DNA of 56,455 bases from Halieaceae bacterium UBA4438 (GTDB taxonomy: Bacteria > Pseudomonadota > Gammaproteobacteria > Pseudomonadales > Halieaceae). The position numbers were made by a program, and so were the translations under genes. Location of the stretch: the NCBI GenBank assembly GCA_002390485.1, contig DGPO01000092.1, positions 1,358 to 57,812 of the forward strand, given 5' to 3'. Of the stretch, positions 16,682-25,397 are shown piece after piece; positions within the stretch are counted from its first letter, which is position 1, and each line of letters begins with the position of its first letter. The notes below the pieces were generated by a model that saw only the letters and a program-made list of their open reading frames with translations, searched no databases and was not told where the DNA came from.

Positions 16682-19117
16682 ATGCGTCTACTCACTTTAT
16701 GGGCACTCTTACTTGTCTGCTCAACGTCCTTTGCCATCGAGTCACTCGAGGCACCACCAGAGCCGTTGTCGGTGATGGACCGCAGTGAATTCATTCCCGG
16801 ATTTTTACCGCTCTACTGGGATAAAGACGAAGGACAGCTGTTCGCTGATATTCATGAAATCAAGGAGCCTTTGATCTATTACAACGGACTGTCCCATGGC
16901 GTGGGCTCAAATGATTTGGGGCTTGATCGTGGTCGGTTGGGCGACACCTATCTGGTCGAATTTGATCGCGTCGGTCAGAAGGTCTTTCTGACGGCCATTA
17001 ACACCAAATACGTGGCTCGGTCTGAGAATTTGGCGGAGCGTCGTGCGGTAGAGGAAGCCTTTGCTAGATCGATCATTTGGGGTTTCGAGGTCGTGGAAGC
17101 GACCGATGAGCACGTGTTTATTGACCTTACCGACTTTGCGTTAAGTGATGCGACCGGATTGTCTGAGCATCTGGCGGCGAGAGGAGAGGGATCTTACGCG
17201 ATCGATGCGTCGCGATCGGCGATCTACAAAGCTAAAACAAAGTCGTTTCCCGACAATACAGAAATCGATGCAACGCTAACCTACGCAGGACAGTCGGAAG
17301 GTGCCATATTGAGGACCGTAGCGCCGAATCCGAGCGCCATTACCGTGCACAGTCATCACTCGTTTGTACGTCTGCCGGATGATGGCTATACGCCGTTACC
17401 GTTTGATCCAAGAGCGGGTTACATCGACAGTGGTGAAGCCAGTTTGGTGTACGACTACGCCAGCCCCATTGATGCGCCCGTGAAGTCCGCATTTGCTCGA
17501 CGACACCGTTTGGAGAAAGTAGATCCGACCGCTGAGATCAGCGAAGCGGTAGAGCCGATTGTGTACTGGGTGGACTCCGGTGCCCCAGAGCCTGTCAAAA
17601 CGGCCCTTATCGAAGGTGCACTCTGGTGGAATCAAGCCTTTGAGGCGGCCGGCTACAAAGACGCCTTTCAAGTGAAGGTCTTGCCCGCAGGGGTAGACTC
17701 AATGGACATTCGTTACAATGTGATTCAGTGGGTGCATCGTTCAACGCGCGGCTGGTCCTACGGTGCGAGTGTCCGTGATCCGCGGACTCAGGAAATTTTG
17801 AAAGGGCATGTGACGCTGGGCTCCCTGAGAGTGAGGCAGGATTACCTCATTGCCGAAGGACTCGTAGCGCCTTACGGTGATTCCAATTCGAGCGAGGCGA
17901 TAGGTGAGTTTGCACTCGCCCGCATTCGTCAGTTGTCAGCCCACGAGGTAGGGCATACGCTGGGTATTGCACACAATTTTGCTGCAAGTGCCGACGACAG
18001 AGCGTCGGTCATGGACTACCCACATCCCTTTGTGACCCTCACCGAATCCGGCGAGGTGGAGCTTGGCGATGCCTATGATGAAGGTATAGGTGCTTGGGAT
18101 AAGCGTGCCATTGTCTGGGGCTATCAAGATTTTCCTGAAGGTGACTCTGAGGCTGATGGCAGGGCTGCGATCATTGAGGAGACTTTGGCCTCGGGCTTGA
18201 CCTATGTTGCAGACGAGCACGCGCGTATTGGCAGTCGATCCTCAGCGGGCCCTGCACACCCCAACGGCAGTCTTTGGGACAGTGGCAGTGACGCCGTGGT
18301 TGAACTCAACCGGATGATGGCGTTGCGCGCACAGGTTCTTGAGAACTTCTCCGAGAAAGCGATCCAAAAAGGTAGACCACTGGCCACACTCGAAGACGTG
18401 TTGGTCCCCGCGTATTTGATGCATCGTTATCAAGTGGCTGCAGCCGCGACCTTGCTGGGCGGACAGGCCTTTACCTATGCCATGCGAGGCGATGGGCAAA
18501 CCGCAACAATGCGCGTGTCAGCTGAGGCCCAGCGATCGGCTTTGTCGGCAATGCTCGCCACATTAGAACCGAATGTGTTGCAACTCTCAGACAAGGTGGT
18601 GTCGATGATCCCACCCAGACCCCCTCAGTCCGGTGTTAGTCGAGAGCTGTTTCCCCGTCATACGGGGTACGTATTTGATCCTATGGCTGCAGCCGCGACA
18701 GCCGCGCAGATCACATTGTCACAGTTGCTCGATCATAAACGAGCCGCTCGGATGAACAATCAGCAATTGATCGACTCAAGCCTCCCAAGTTTTGGGGATA
18801 TTCTCTCGATAGTGATCAATGATCGATGGCCCGAAGCCCGAGCTCCTGAGCTGGTGGCGATTGAGCGAACGGTACAACTTTTGATGGTCGACAAGCTGGC
18901 TGAGCTGCTTGGGAACGCGTCTGCGGCGGTGCAAGTCCGCGCCGATGCGTTGGATGCCTTGCTTAAAATTCAACGTCGTGCAGAAAAATCTCGAGAGCGC
19001 ACGCTTGCGGGTAATGCGCACATGCGATTCTTGGCAAAACGCATAGACGTTTTGCTGGACGACCCAAGCGTATTTCAGAGTTCCGAGTTGACGGTGCCGC
19101 CCGGCTCTCCTATCTGA
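16682..19117 (+). CDS. Exported zinc metalloprotease, metzincin-like (DUF5117/DUF4953 type)
   Basis: 811 residues from the ATG at 16682, which has GGGGGA 6 nt upstream and a signal peptide (MRLLTLWALLLVCSTSFA). An ATG 12 codons earlier lacks both. The zinc site is HEVGHTLGIAHNF, a full HExxHxxGxxH (His421, His425, His431), followed by a Met-turn SVMDYP (Met444). This is the metzincin layout. The region before it (IVYWVDSGAPEPVKTALIEG and WWNQAFEAAGYKDAF) is typical of the large bacterial proteins annotated DUF5117/DUF4953. The C-terminal part is helical (about 560-810). Such proteins are exported, but their substrates are unknown. GNTTAT-like pump or transporter motifs are absent. Confidence 0.85.
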   Translation: MRLLTLWALLLVCSTSFAIESLEAPPEPLSVMDRSEFIPGFLPLYWDKDEGQLFADIHEIKEPLIYYNGLSHGVGSNDLGLDRGRLGDTYLVEFDRVGQKVFLTAINTKYVARSENLAERRAVEEAFARSIIWGFEVVEATDEHVFIDLTDFALSDATGLSEHLAARGEGSYAIDASRSAIYKAKTKSFPDNTEIDATLTYAGQSEGAILRTVAPNPSAITVHSHHSFVRLPDDGYTPLPFDPRAGYIDSGEASLVYDYASPIDAPVKSAFARRHRLEKVDPTAEISEAVEPIVYWVDSGAPEPVKTALIEGALWWNQAFEAAGYKDAFQVKVLPAGVDSMDIRYNVIQWVHRSTRGWSYGASVRDPRTQEILKGHVTLGSLRVRQDYLIAEGLVAPYGDSNSSEAIGEFALARIRQLSAHEVGHTLGIAHNFAASADDRASVMDYPHPFVTLTESGEVELGDAYDEGIGAWDKRAIVWGYQDFPEGDSEADGRAAIIEETLASGLTYVADEHARIGSRSSAGPAHPNGSLWDSGSDAVVELNRMMALRAQVLENFSEKAIQKGRPLATLEDVLVPAYLMHRYQVAAAATLLGGQAFTYAMRGDGQTATMRVSAEAQRSALSAMLATLEPNVLQLSDKVVSMIPPRPPQSGVSRELFPRHTGYVFDPMAAAATAAQITLSQLLDHKRAARMNNQQLIDSSLPSFGDILSIVINDRWPEARAPELVAIERTVQLLMVDKLAELLGNASAAVQVRADALDALLKIQRRAEKSRERTLAGNAHMRFLAKRIDVLLDDPSVFQSSELTVPPGSPI

Positions 19118-19137
19118 CAGCGTGGCGCTGCACGCTG
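19118..19137. other. Stem-loop between convergent protease and ligase genes
   Basis: CAGCGT (19118-19123) and ACGCTG (19132-19137) form a perfect 6-bp stem with an 8-nt loop directly after the protease stop codon. No T tract follows on either strand, so intrinsic termination is doubtful. Confidence 0.25.
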
Positions 19138-19159
19138 ACGGGGAGGCCGCACAGAGGTC

Positions 19160-20713
19160 TCAGACGTTTGCGTCGCTCGGATATTGCTCACGAAGAACGC
19201 GCTTGAGTATCTTTCCGCTGGGGTTCCTCGGGATAACATCGATGAACTCAACGGCCGCAGGTTGCTTGAAACGGGCGAGCTTGTCTTGGCAGTAGGAGAG
19301 AATTTCTTCGGCCGTCAGTGCGGCATCGGTTTTCACCACGACGGCGAGCGGTGACTCACCCCACTTTTCACTGCGCTGCCCAATAACCCCCGCCTCACTA
19401 ATACCTGGGTGACTTTGCAACACGCCTTCAATTTCGGCGGGGTAGACATTTTCTCCACCGGAAATAATCATATCTTTGATTCGGTCTTGTATCGAAAAGA
19501 ACCCTTGGTCATCCATGACGCCCACGTCACCAGTGCGAAGCCACCCGTTCACTAGGGTGTCGGCGGTTGCGTCAGGTCGATTCCAATACTCACGCATGAT
19601 GTGCTTGCCTCGGACGAGCATTTCCCCCGCCTCACCGACCGGCAATTCGTTTCCGTGTTCGTCTGCGACCATCACTTCGGTAAAGAAAAATGGCTTGCCA
19701 CACGACTCTGGTTTGCTCACTGCGTTCAGCGAATCCATGAGGCACGCAGGACCACAGGTCTCGGTGAGGCCGTAAACTTGATTGATGTCGATACCCATCT
19801 GCTGAAACTGTTGGGTGAGTGCCAATGGTACCGGTGCGGCGCCTGTCATGAAGCCGCGAACGCTGGACCAATCGTAGTTCTCGTAGCCTGGAACCTGCAC
19901 CATAAAATTGAGCATTGCCGGTACCAGCAGCCCGCTGGTAATTTTTTCACGTGCCACGCACTCCCATGCAGCGACGGGATCAAAGCTCCTCATGACGTAG
20001 GTCGTTGCACCGTGGTAAACGTTGATGGTCAGCGGAGTGAGTGCGCCCACGTGAAACATAGGCAAGCAGGCGAGATAGCGTTCATTGGCTTGGTAGTCGG
20101 CGGTTGCGTGAATCGTGAGCACCCCCCACATTGCCGTTGTATGTGTGTGAACAACGCCCTTTGGGAGCCCAGTAGTCCCTGACGTGTACATAATGTATAG
20201 CATGTCGTCATCTTCAGCGCCGCAGTCAGGCTCGTGGGTACCCGATGCCTCACAGAACTGCTCATATGATGTAGCAAACGATTGAGCAGCGTCGTCTGAG
20301 GCGGCGCCCAGTACCTGAAGCCACTGCTGAATATCGGTTTTATTGGTGCGGCTGTGTAACTCTGCCGCGGTTGATGAAAAAGCATCATCGAAGATGAGTC
20401 GGGTTGCCCCAGCGTCCTTCAAGATAAATTCAAGCTCGTCCGCAACAAGTCGCCAGTTTAGTGGAACAACGACGCCGCCCACCTTCGCAATTGCGAAAAA
20501 CGCTTCCATAAATTCGACGGAGTTCATGAGCAGTAAACCCACGCGGTCACCCGGTTTTATGCCATCGGCCTGAAGCGAGTTCGCAAGCCGGTTTGTGCGC
20601 TCATTAAGCGCCTTAAATGTGAATCGACGGCTGCCATCACTCTCGACGTAGGCCTCCCGCTCGGGATTCAGATGTGCGCGCTTTGATAGCAATAACCCCA
20701 TATTCATCTGCAT
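19160..20713 (-). CDS. AMP-dependent acyl-CoA synthetase/ligase
   Basis: 517 residues. The adenylation motifs are complete: the P-loop-like MYTSGTTGLPKGVVHTH, VYGLTETCGP, the A5-A8 region GWLRTGDVGVMDDQGFFSIQDR, then IKDMIISGGENVYPAEIEG, and the catalytic Lys motif NPSGKILKRVLREQ near the end. It activates a carboxylic acid to an acyl adenylate and then to the CoA thioester. The length and motif wording resemble medium/long-chain fatty acyl-CoA ligases (FadD3/FadD13 type), but the chain length cannot be assigned. GAGG precedes the first of three close ATGs (20713, 20707, 20701) by 8 nt, so the first is used. Confidence 0.9.
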   Translation of the reverse strand: MQMNMGLLLSKRAHLNPEREAYVESDGSRRFTFKALNERTNRLANSLQADGIKPGDRVGLLLMNSVEFMEAFFAIAKVGGVVVPLNWRLVADELEFILKDAGATRLIFDDAFSSTAAELHSRTNKTDIQQWLQVLGAASDDAAQSFATSYEQFCEASGTHEPDCGAEDDDMLYIMYTSGTTGLPKGVVHTHTTAMWGVLTIHATADYQANERYLACLPMFHVGALTPLTINVYHGATTYVMRSFDPVAAWECVAREKITSGLLVPAMLNFMVQVPGYENYDWSSVRGFMTGAAPVPLALTQQFQQMGIDINQVYGLTETCGPACLMDSLNAVSKPESCGKPFFFTEVMVADEHGNELPVGEAGEMLVRGKHIMREYWNRPDATADTLVNGWLRTGDVGVMDDQGFFSIQDRIKDMIISGGENVYPAEIEGVLQSHPGISEAGVIGQRSEKWGESPLAVVVKTDAALTAEEILSYCQDKLARFKQPAAVEFIDVIPRNPSGKILKRVLREQYPSDANV

Positions 20714-21135
20714 GTTGTGTCCTCACTCTTTTTTATGGGCCCCGTTTTTTATTTGTATTCACCGGGGCCGTTATGCAATCAACATTGGTCGGATTTTGTG
20801 CAAAATTCAAGCCTCTCAAAGGCTTTTTGCCCGACATCGCCGTGGCTTAGGGGGTGGGAATTGTCCGCTGAGCTCAGGCGGATCCAAGCTTGCTCGTGGA
20901 AGTAACGTCAAAAGTTATCACTTTGTCGTACAACACCTACTTCTTGACCCCTGAATGTGGTAAAAAGCGCGCGCACTGGAGGCGGCTGTAGGCTCGTATT
21001 GCAGTAACTCCAAGTAAACGACTTTACAAGGCGCCGGTTGTTGATGTCGACAGACATCGCTTAGCCGGCATGGCACAGCGGAGAGATCACGCTGTTGCCG
21101 CCCGACTTAACGCAACCGACTGGAAGATGAGAACA
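20714..21135. other. 422-bp divergent intergenic region upstream of EF-G2
   Basis: No credible gene is present; two short overlapping frames lack RBS and family resemblance. The features seen are a weak hairpin with five Ts (20809-20828, AAGCCT/AGGCTT) that does not follow any plus-strand gene, and a nested stem in the EF-G2 leader (21033-21069). A clear promoter for either flanking gene could not be assigned. Confidence 0.55.
21033..21069 (+). other. Nested stem-loop in the EF-G2 mRNA leader
   Basis: An inner stem GATGTC/GACATC (21043-21048 with 21053-21058, 4-nt loop) sits inside outer arms GCCGG/CCGGC (21033-21037 with 21065-21069). An internal loop of 5 and 6 nt separates the two stems. 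It ends about 66 nt before the start codon. Its function is unknown. Confidence 0.35.
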
Positions 21136-23229
21136 ATGTCTGCAGACCTAAACCTGTATCGCAATATCGGTATTTTCGCGCACGTCGACGCGGGTAAAAC
21201 CACGACGACCGAGCGCATTTTGAAACTCACCGGAAAAATCCACAAAACCGGCGAAGTGCATGACGGTGCAGCAACTACCGACTTCATGGAGCAAGAACAG
21301 GAGCGTGGAATTACAATTCAGTCTGCGGCGACAACCTGCTTCTGGAAAGATCACCGAATGAACATCATCGACACGCCCGGACACGTAGACTTCACGGTTG
21401 AGGTGTACCGATCGTTGAAGGTTCTCGATGGCGGAGTCGGCGTATTCTGCGGTTCAGGTGGTGTTGAGCCTCAATCTGAGACGAACTGGCGTTACGCCAA
21501 CGAGTCAGAGGTCGCGCGCTTGATTTTCGTCAATAAGCTCGACCGTTTGGGAGCGGATTTCTACCGTGTTGTGGACCAGGTGCGACACGTGCTCGCGGCA
21601 AACCCCTTGGTGATGACATTGCCCATTGGTACCGAAGACGATTTCGTCGGTGTTGTTGATGTTCTGACCAAGCAAGCTTATGTCTGGGATGATTCCGGCA
21701 AGCCTGAGAACTTTGAGGTCGTTGACGTTCCTGCGGATATGGTCGACGACGTCGAGACGTACCACGAGCAACTCATTGAGGCTGCGGTCGAGATGGACGA
21801 CGACTTAATGATGGCGTACATGGAGGGCGAGACGCCTTCCTTGGAAGACATTAAGCGTTGTATTCGCATTGGTACGCGCACCATGCATTTTTTCCCTACG
21901 TACTGCGGAAGTGCGTTCAAAAATAAAGGCATTCAGCTTGTGCTCGATGCGGTTGTTGATTATTTGCCCAGCCCAACCGAAGTCGATCCACAGCCGCTGA
22001 CCGACGAAGAAGGCGAGGCGACGGGCGAAGTGGCGATAGTCGACGTTAACGAGCCCCTACGAGCACTTGCGTTCAAGATTATGGATGACCGTTTTGGTGC
22101 GCTGACCTTTATCCGAGTCTATTCGGGCACGATGAAAAAGGGTGACACTATCCTTAATTCAGCCACCGGCAAGACAGAACGAATCGGCCGGATGGTAGAG
22201 ATGCACGCGGACGATCGCACCGAAGTCGAGATGGCTCAGGCGGGCGATATATTTGCCTGTATCGGAATGAAAAATGTTCAAACCGGACACACGCTGTGCT
22301 CGACGGCTTCGCCTTGCACACTCGAGGCGATGGTGTTCCCTGATCCGGTGATTTCTATTGCCGTTGCGCCGAAGGATAAAGGCGGATCAGAGAAGATGGG
22401 AATTGCGATCGGCAAGATGATTGCAGAAGATCCATCGTTCCGTGTTGAGACTGACGAGGACTCCGGCGAGACCATTCTGAAAGGCATGGGCGAACTGCAC
22501 CTCGATATTAAAATCGACATTCTTCGAAGAACATACGGTGTTGACCTTGAAGTTGGGCAGCCTCAGGTGGCCTATCGTGAGACGATCACGCAGGCTATTG
22601 ATGACAGCTACACGCATAAAAAGCAGTCTGGTGGCTCAGGTCAGTTCGGTAAGATTGATTTCCGCATCATTCCGGGACAACCGGGTGACGGCTTTACGTT
22701 CACTTCAAGTGTCGTGGGCGGTAATGTTCCGAAAGAATTCTTCCCAGCGATTGAAAAAGGCTTTTCGGTCATGATGCAGGAAGGCCCGTTGGCGGGGTTC
22801 CCGGTATTAGACGTTGCGGTAGAGCTTTACGACGGTGGATTCCACGCGGTTGACTCGTCGGCGATTGCGTTTGAGCTTGCCGCTAAGGGTGCATACCGTC
22901 AGAGCATGCCAAAAGCCTCACCCCAGCTGATCGAGCCCATTATGAAGGTTGACGTGTTCACACCGGACGATCACGTGGGTGACGTCATTGGTGATCTCAA
23001 CCGTCGCCGCGGCATGATCAAGGATCAGGAAGCAGGGACGACTGGTGTTCGCGTCAAGGCGGATGTGCCGCTTTCAGAGATGTTTGGCTACATCGGTTCA
23101 CTGCGAACCATGACCTCAGGACGGGGTCAGTTCTCGATGGAGTTCTCACACTACATGCCGTGTCCGTCAAGTGTGGCGGCGACCGTTATTGAAGAAGCAA
23201 AGGCGCGCAAAGAAGCGAAGTCAAAGTAG
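21136..23229 (+). CDS. fusA2: Elongation factor G, FusA2-type
   Basis: 697 residues from the ATG at 21136 ([14 protein letters not shown]); the open frame upstream adds 22 unrelated residues. All GTPase motifs are intact: G1 [15 protein letters not shown], switch [19 protein letters not shown]3 DTPGH, G4 NKLDR. Domains II to V follow in the normal order. The wording of the G domain ([18 protein letters not shown] instead of the canonical AVGGV-type sequence) and the solitary location outside a str operon mark it as the second EF-G found in Pseudomonas and other gammaproteobacteria. A canonical fusA is expected elsewhere in the genome. It acts in ribosomal translocation or in recycling; the split of roles between the two paralogs is not visible here. 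A strong terminator follows. Confidence 0.92.
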   Translation: MSADLNLYRNIGIFAHVDAGKTTTTERILKLTGKIHKTGEVHDGAATTDFMEQEQERGITIQSAATTCFWKDHRMNIIDTPGHVDFTVEVYRSLKVLDGGVGVFCGSGGVEPQSETNWRYANESEVARLIFVNKLDRLGADFYRVVDQVRHVLAANPLVMTLPIGTEDDFVGVVDVLTKQAYVWDDSGKPENFEVVDVPADMVDDVETYHEQLIEAAVEMDDDLMMAYMEGETPSLEDIKRCIRIGTRTMHFFPTYCGSAFKNKGIQLVLDAVVDYLPSPTEVDPQPLTDEEGEATGEVAIVDVNEPLRALAFKIMDDRFGALTFIRVYSGTMKKGDTILNSATGKTERIGRMVEMHADDRTEVEMAQAGDIFACIGMKNVQTGHTLCSTASPCTLEAMVFPDPVISIAVAPKDKGGSEKMGIAIGKMIAEDPSFRVETDEDSGETILKGMGELHLDIKIDILRRTYGVDLEVGQPQVAYRETITQAIDDSYTHKKQSGGSGQFGKIDFRIIPGQPGDGFTFTSSVVGGNVPKEFFPAIEKGFSVMMQEGPLAGFPVLDVAVELYDGGFHAVDSSAIAFELAAKGAYRQSMPKASPQLIEPIMKVDVFTPDDHVGDVIGDLNRRRGMIKDQEAGTTGVRVKADVPLSEMFGYIGSLRTMTSGRGQFSMEFSHYMPCPSSVAATVIEEAKARKEAKSK

Positions 23230-23245
23230 CGCTCTTCAGCCCTTT

Positions 23246-23275
23246 AAAGCCTCGCTCATAGCGGGGCTTTTTTTT
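23246..23275 (+). terminator. Intrinsic terminator of the EF-G2 gene
   Basis: AAAGCCTCGCT (23246-23256) pairs with AGCGGGGCTTT (23260-23270), 11 bp with one G-T pair and a 3-nt loop, followed by a run of Ts to 23275. It begins 17 nt after the stop codon. Confidence 0.95.
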
Positions 23276-23351
23276 GCCTCTCGCTTTACATCGCGATGCC
23301 AGACAGGGAAAGTACATCGCAATACGAATAATAACGACGTGGAGAAGAACG

Positions 23352-23723
23352 ATGTTTGCAAAATACGGTCCTGTTTTGGTTGGCATTCCTTTGTTAATTT
23401 TGGGTGTCCTTTGGACGCTCAGTCCGTCGATGGCTGCCGAGGCGTTGACCAGCGAGTTATTGACCGGTGCGGCGCTGACGACACAAATCGGTGACAGCGC
23501 GGCGTTCTTTTTGGGCAGTGGATTTTTATTGATCGCCGGTGGTCTGCGGCAGAACGCGACCCTGATTTTAATCGGAGGCTGCTTGGTGGGACTTGTGGCC
23601 CCCGCACGGATTATTGCGGCCCTTGTCCACGGTGGTGACATGACGCTTGAGCCGATCATCGTTGAGGTGGTGACATTTTTGGTTGCGTACTTTGCTGCCA
23701 AGCAACTTTCCAACGCGAGTTAA
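23352..23723 (+). CDS. Small membrane protein, about four helices (DUF4345-like)
   Basis: 123 residues from the ATG at 23352, which has GGAG 9 nt upstream; the open frame extends 26 codons further without an RBS. The protein has four hydrophobic segments (about 5-25, 47-67, 69-87 and 98-116). Segment two begins GDSAAFFLGSGFLLIAGG and segment three ends GLVAPARIIAALVHGG, a pattern that recalls the DUF4345 family of four-helix membrane proteins. I cannot assign a function. It is the first of a tight run: 10 nt separate it from the NnrU-family gene. Confidence 0.7.
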   Translation: MFAKYGPVLVGIPLLILGVLWTLSPSMAAEALTSELLTGAALTTQIGDSAAFFLGSGFLLIAGGLRQNATLILIGGCLVGLVAPARIIAALVHGGDMTLEPIIVEVVTFLVAYFAAKQLSNAS

Positions 23724-23733
23724 GGACAGACCC

Positions 23734-24282
23734 ATGTTGATGCTTATTTTAGGGGTTTCACTCTGGTCACTTGCGCATTTATTCAAGCGCTTAATGCCTG
23801 CAATGCGCGAACGCATGGGTAACGTCGGCAAGCTTGTCGTCACGCTGGTGCTGATCGGCAGCATTGTATTAATGATTGCAGGTTACCCGCAGGCGACTGG
23901 CTCGGTGTGGTGGGTGCGGCAGCCGTTATGGGTCTCGGTGAATAACCTACTGGTGCTGCTTGCCGTGTATTTGATGGTTTCCTCCACTATGAAAACCCGC
24001 GTGACGGGGCTGATTCGTCACCCCCAGTTAACGGCTGTCAAAGCATGGTGTGTGGCCCATCTACTGGTCAATGGCGATGCAGCGTCTTTGGTGCTTTTTG
24101 GCGGCTTGCTGGCGTGGGCTGTGGTGTCCGTAATTTTGATTAATCGTCAAGACGGTAAAGCTGCGATACGGCAGTCGTCAGCTGGTTGGGGCGCGGAGCT
24201 TGTCGGCATTCTTGTGACAGTGGCCTTGTATGGCGCCATTGCCTACGCCCACGGTTATTTAGGCTATCCGGTTCACGGGTAG
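23734..24282 (+). CDS. NnrU-family membrane protein
   Basis: 182 residues from the ATG at 23734, with AAGGA 7-8 nt upstream. It has about five or six membrane helices. Family landmarks include an N-terminal LGVSLWSLAHLFKRLMPAMR, central TRVTGLIRHPQLTAVKAWC and AHLLVNGDAASLVLFGGLL, and a C-terminal YAHGYLGYPVHG. NnrU was named for a role in nitrite/nitric oxide reductase expression; the family also includes the plant carotene isomerase Z-ISO, a heme protein. His pairs such as HP and HL in the helices could bind heme. No denitrification genes are nearby, so the original role should not be assumed. The glycosylase gene starts 3 nt after its stop codon. Confidence 0.85.
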   Translation: MLMLILGVSLWSLAHLFKRLMPAMRERMGNVGKLVVTLVLIGSIVLMIAGYPQATGSVWWVRQPLWVSVNNLLVLLAVYLMVSSTMKTRVTGLIRHPQLTAVKAWCVAHLLVNGDAASLVLFGGLLAWAVVSVILINRQDGKAAIRQSSAGWGAELVGILVTVALYGAIAYAHGYLGYPVHG

Positions 24283-24285
24283 GCA

Positions 24286-24912
24286 ATGCAGTACGCTCTC
24301 GACACGGCAAGTATTAAGACATCGCTTGATGTCCTTGCGCTAAAGCATGAGCGAATTGCCAGAGCGCTGGCGCAGGTTGGCTATCCTGAAGAGCGGCGGC
24401 GTGAGCACAGTTTTGCAACACTTGCGCGCATTGTCGTTGGGCAGCAGATAAGCGTTTCAGCAGCGGCATCAGTTACTACCAAGCTATTGGCCTCGCTCGG
24501 AGGGGATCTCACGGCGGAAGCCGTTTTGCGCGCAGATGAAACCACGCTTCGTAGCGCAGGGCTCTCTCGCCAAAAGGTTGAATACATGCGCTGCCTTGCC
24601 ACCGCTGAAGCCACCCATGTACTGTCTCTGGAGGCCTTGCCGAGCTTAAGTGACGATGAGGCGATCCGCGCGATTACCCAGATTAAAGGGTTTGGTGACT
24701 GGTCAGCCCAAATGTACCTCATGTTTTCATTGGGTAGACCCAATATATGGCCGGTCGGTGACTTGGCTGTGCGCGAGGGGTTTAAGCGTATTCATGGGCT
24801 CGAAGCGCGCCCGACCATTGGACAGCTCGGTGCGCTTGGCGAGCCGTATCAGCCGCATCGAAGTGCATTGGCCATGTTGTGCTGGCGCTTCTGTACCGCG
24901 GAGCCTTTGTGA
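24286..24912 (+). CDS. DNA-3-methyladenine glycosylase II-like (HhH-GPD) protein
   Basis: 208 residues, the length of the AlkA-related glycosylases that lack the N-terminal domain. The helix-hairpin-helix is ITQIKGFGDWSAQMYLMF (about 130-147) and the catalytic Asp is in WPVGDLAVREG (Asp159). FATLARIVVGQQISVSAA is the usual entry to the fold. The enzyme removes alkylated bases to start base excision repair. It sits 3 nt downstream of the NnrU-family gene, and its TGA stop overlaps the GTG start of tadA. All four genes are therefore probably on one transcript. Confidence 0.88.
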   Translation: MQYALDTASIKTSLDVLALKHERIARALAQVGYPEERRREHSFATLARIVVGQQISVSAAASVTTKLLASLGGDLTAEAVLRADETTLRSAGLSRQKVEYMRCLATAEATHVLSLEALPSLSDDEAIRAITQIKGFGDWSAQMYLMFSLGRPNIWPVGDLAVREGFKRIHGLEARPTIGQLGALGEPYQPHRSALAMLCWRFCTAEPL

Positions 24913-25397
24913 CTGACTTTTCTGATTTAGACGCTCGGTTTATGGCACTTGCGCTTGAAGAGGCGCGGCGCGCTGCCTCGTTAGGTGAAGTGCCGGTCGG
25001 CGCGGTCATTGTTCGCGACGATCAGGTGATTGCGCTCGAGTGTAACCGGCAGATAACGCTGAACGATCCGACAGCGCATGCGGAAGTGTTGGCACTGAGA
25101 AAAGCCGCGCAGATGCTGGGTAACTATCGTTTGCCAGAGTGCGAACTGTTCGTCACGCTCGAGCCCTGCACCATGTGCTGTGGCGCCCTGGTGCATGCGC
25201 GAATCAAGCGTTTGGTGTTTGCTGCAAAAGAGCCAAAGGCAGGCGCTGTTTTGAGCAGCGCGAGCTTGCTCGACAACGCGTCACTTAATCATCGTGTGGT
25301 GTGGCAAGAAGGCCTTATGTCGAGCGAGAGTTCGCGGTTACTTCAGGCGTTTTTTAGATCTCGCCGACAGTCAAAGACTCAGGGGATTCCAGTTTAA
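24909..25397 (+). CDS. tadA: tRNA-specific adenosine deaminase TadA
   Basis: 162 residues from the GTG at 24909, which overlaps the TGA of the preceding gene (GTGA). The open frame upstream lies inside that gene. The zinc deaminase signature is exact: HAE at 57-59 and PCTMC (Cys87, Cys90), with Glu59 as the proton shuttle. VPVGAVIVRDDQVIA and VFAAKEPKAGAVLSS are conserved. It converts A34 to inosine in tRNA-Arg(ACG) and is essential in E. coli. The last 27 nt overlap the 3' end of mltF on the other strand. Confidence 0.95.
   Translation: MTDFSDLDARFMALALEEARRAASLGEVPVGAVIVRDDQVIALECNRQITLNDPTAHAEVLALRKAAQMLGNYRLPECELFVTLEPCTMCCGALVHARIKRLVFAAKEPKAGAVLSSASLLDNASLNHRVVWQEGLMSSESSRLLQAFFRSRRQSKTQGIPV

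Noticed and set aside
20809..20828. Small hairpin with T5 resembling a terminator
   Set aside because: The stem is only 6 bp and no plus-strand gene precedes it, so there is no transcript to end.
20712..20954. 80-codon plus-strand frame in the gap upstream of EF-G2
   Set aside because: No RBS, no recognisable motif and atypical composition; a second overlapping frame is equally long.
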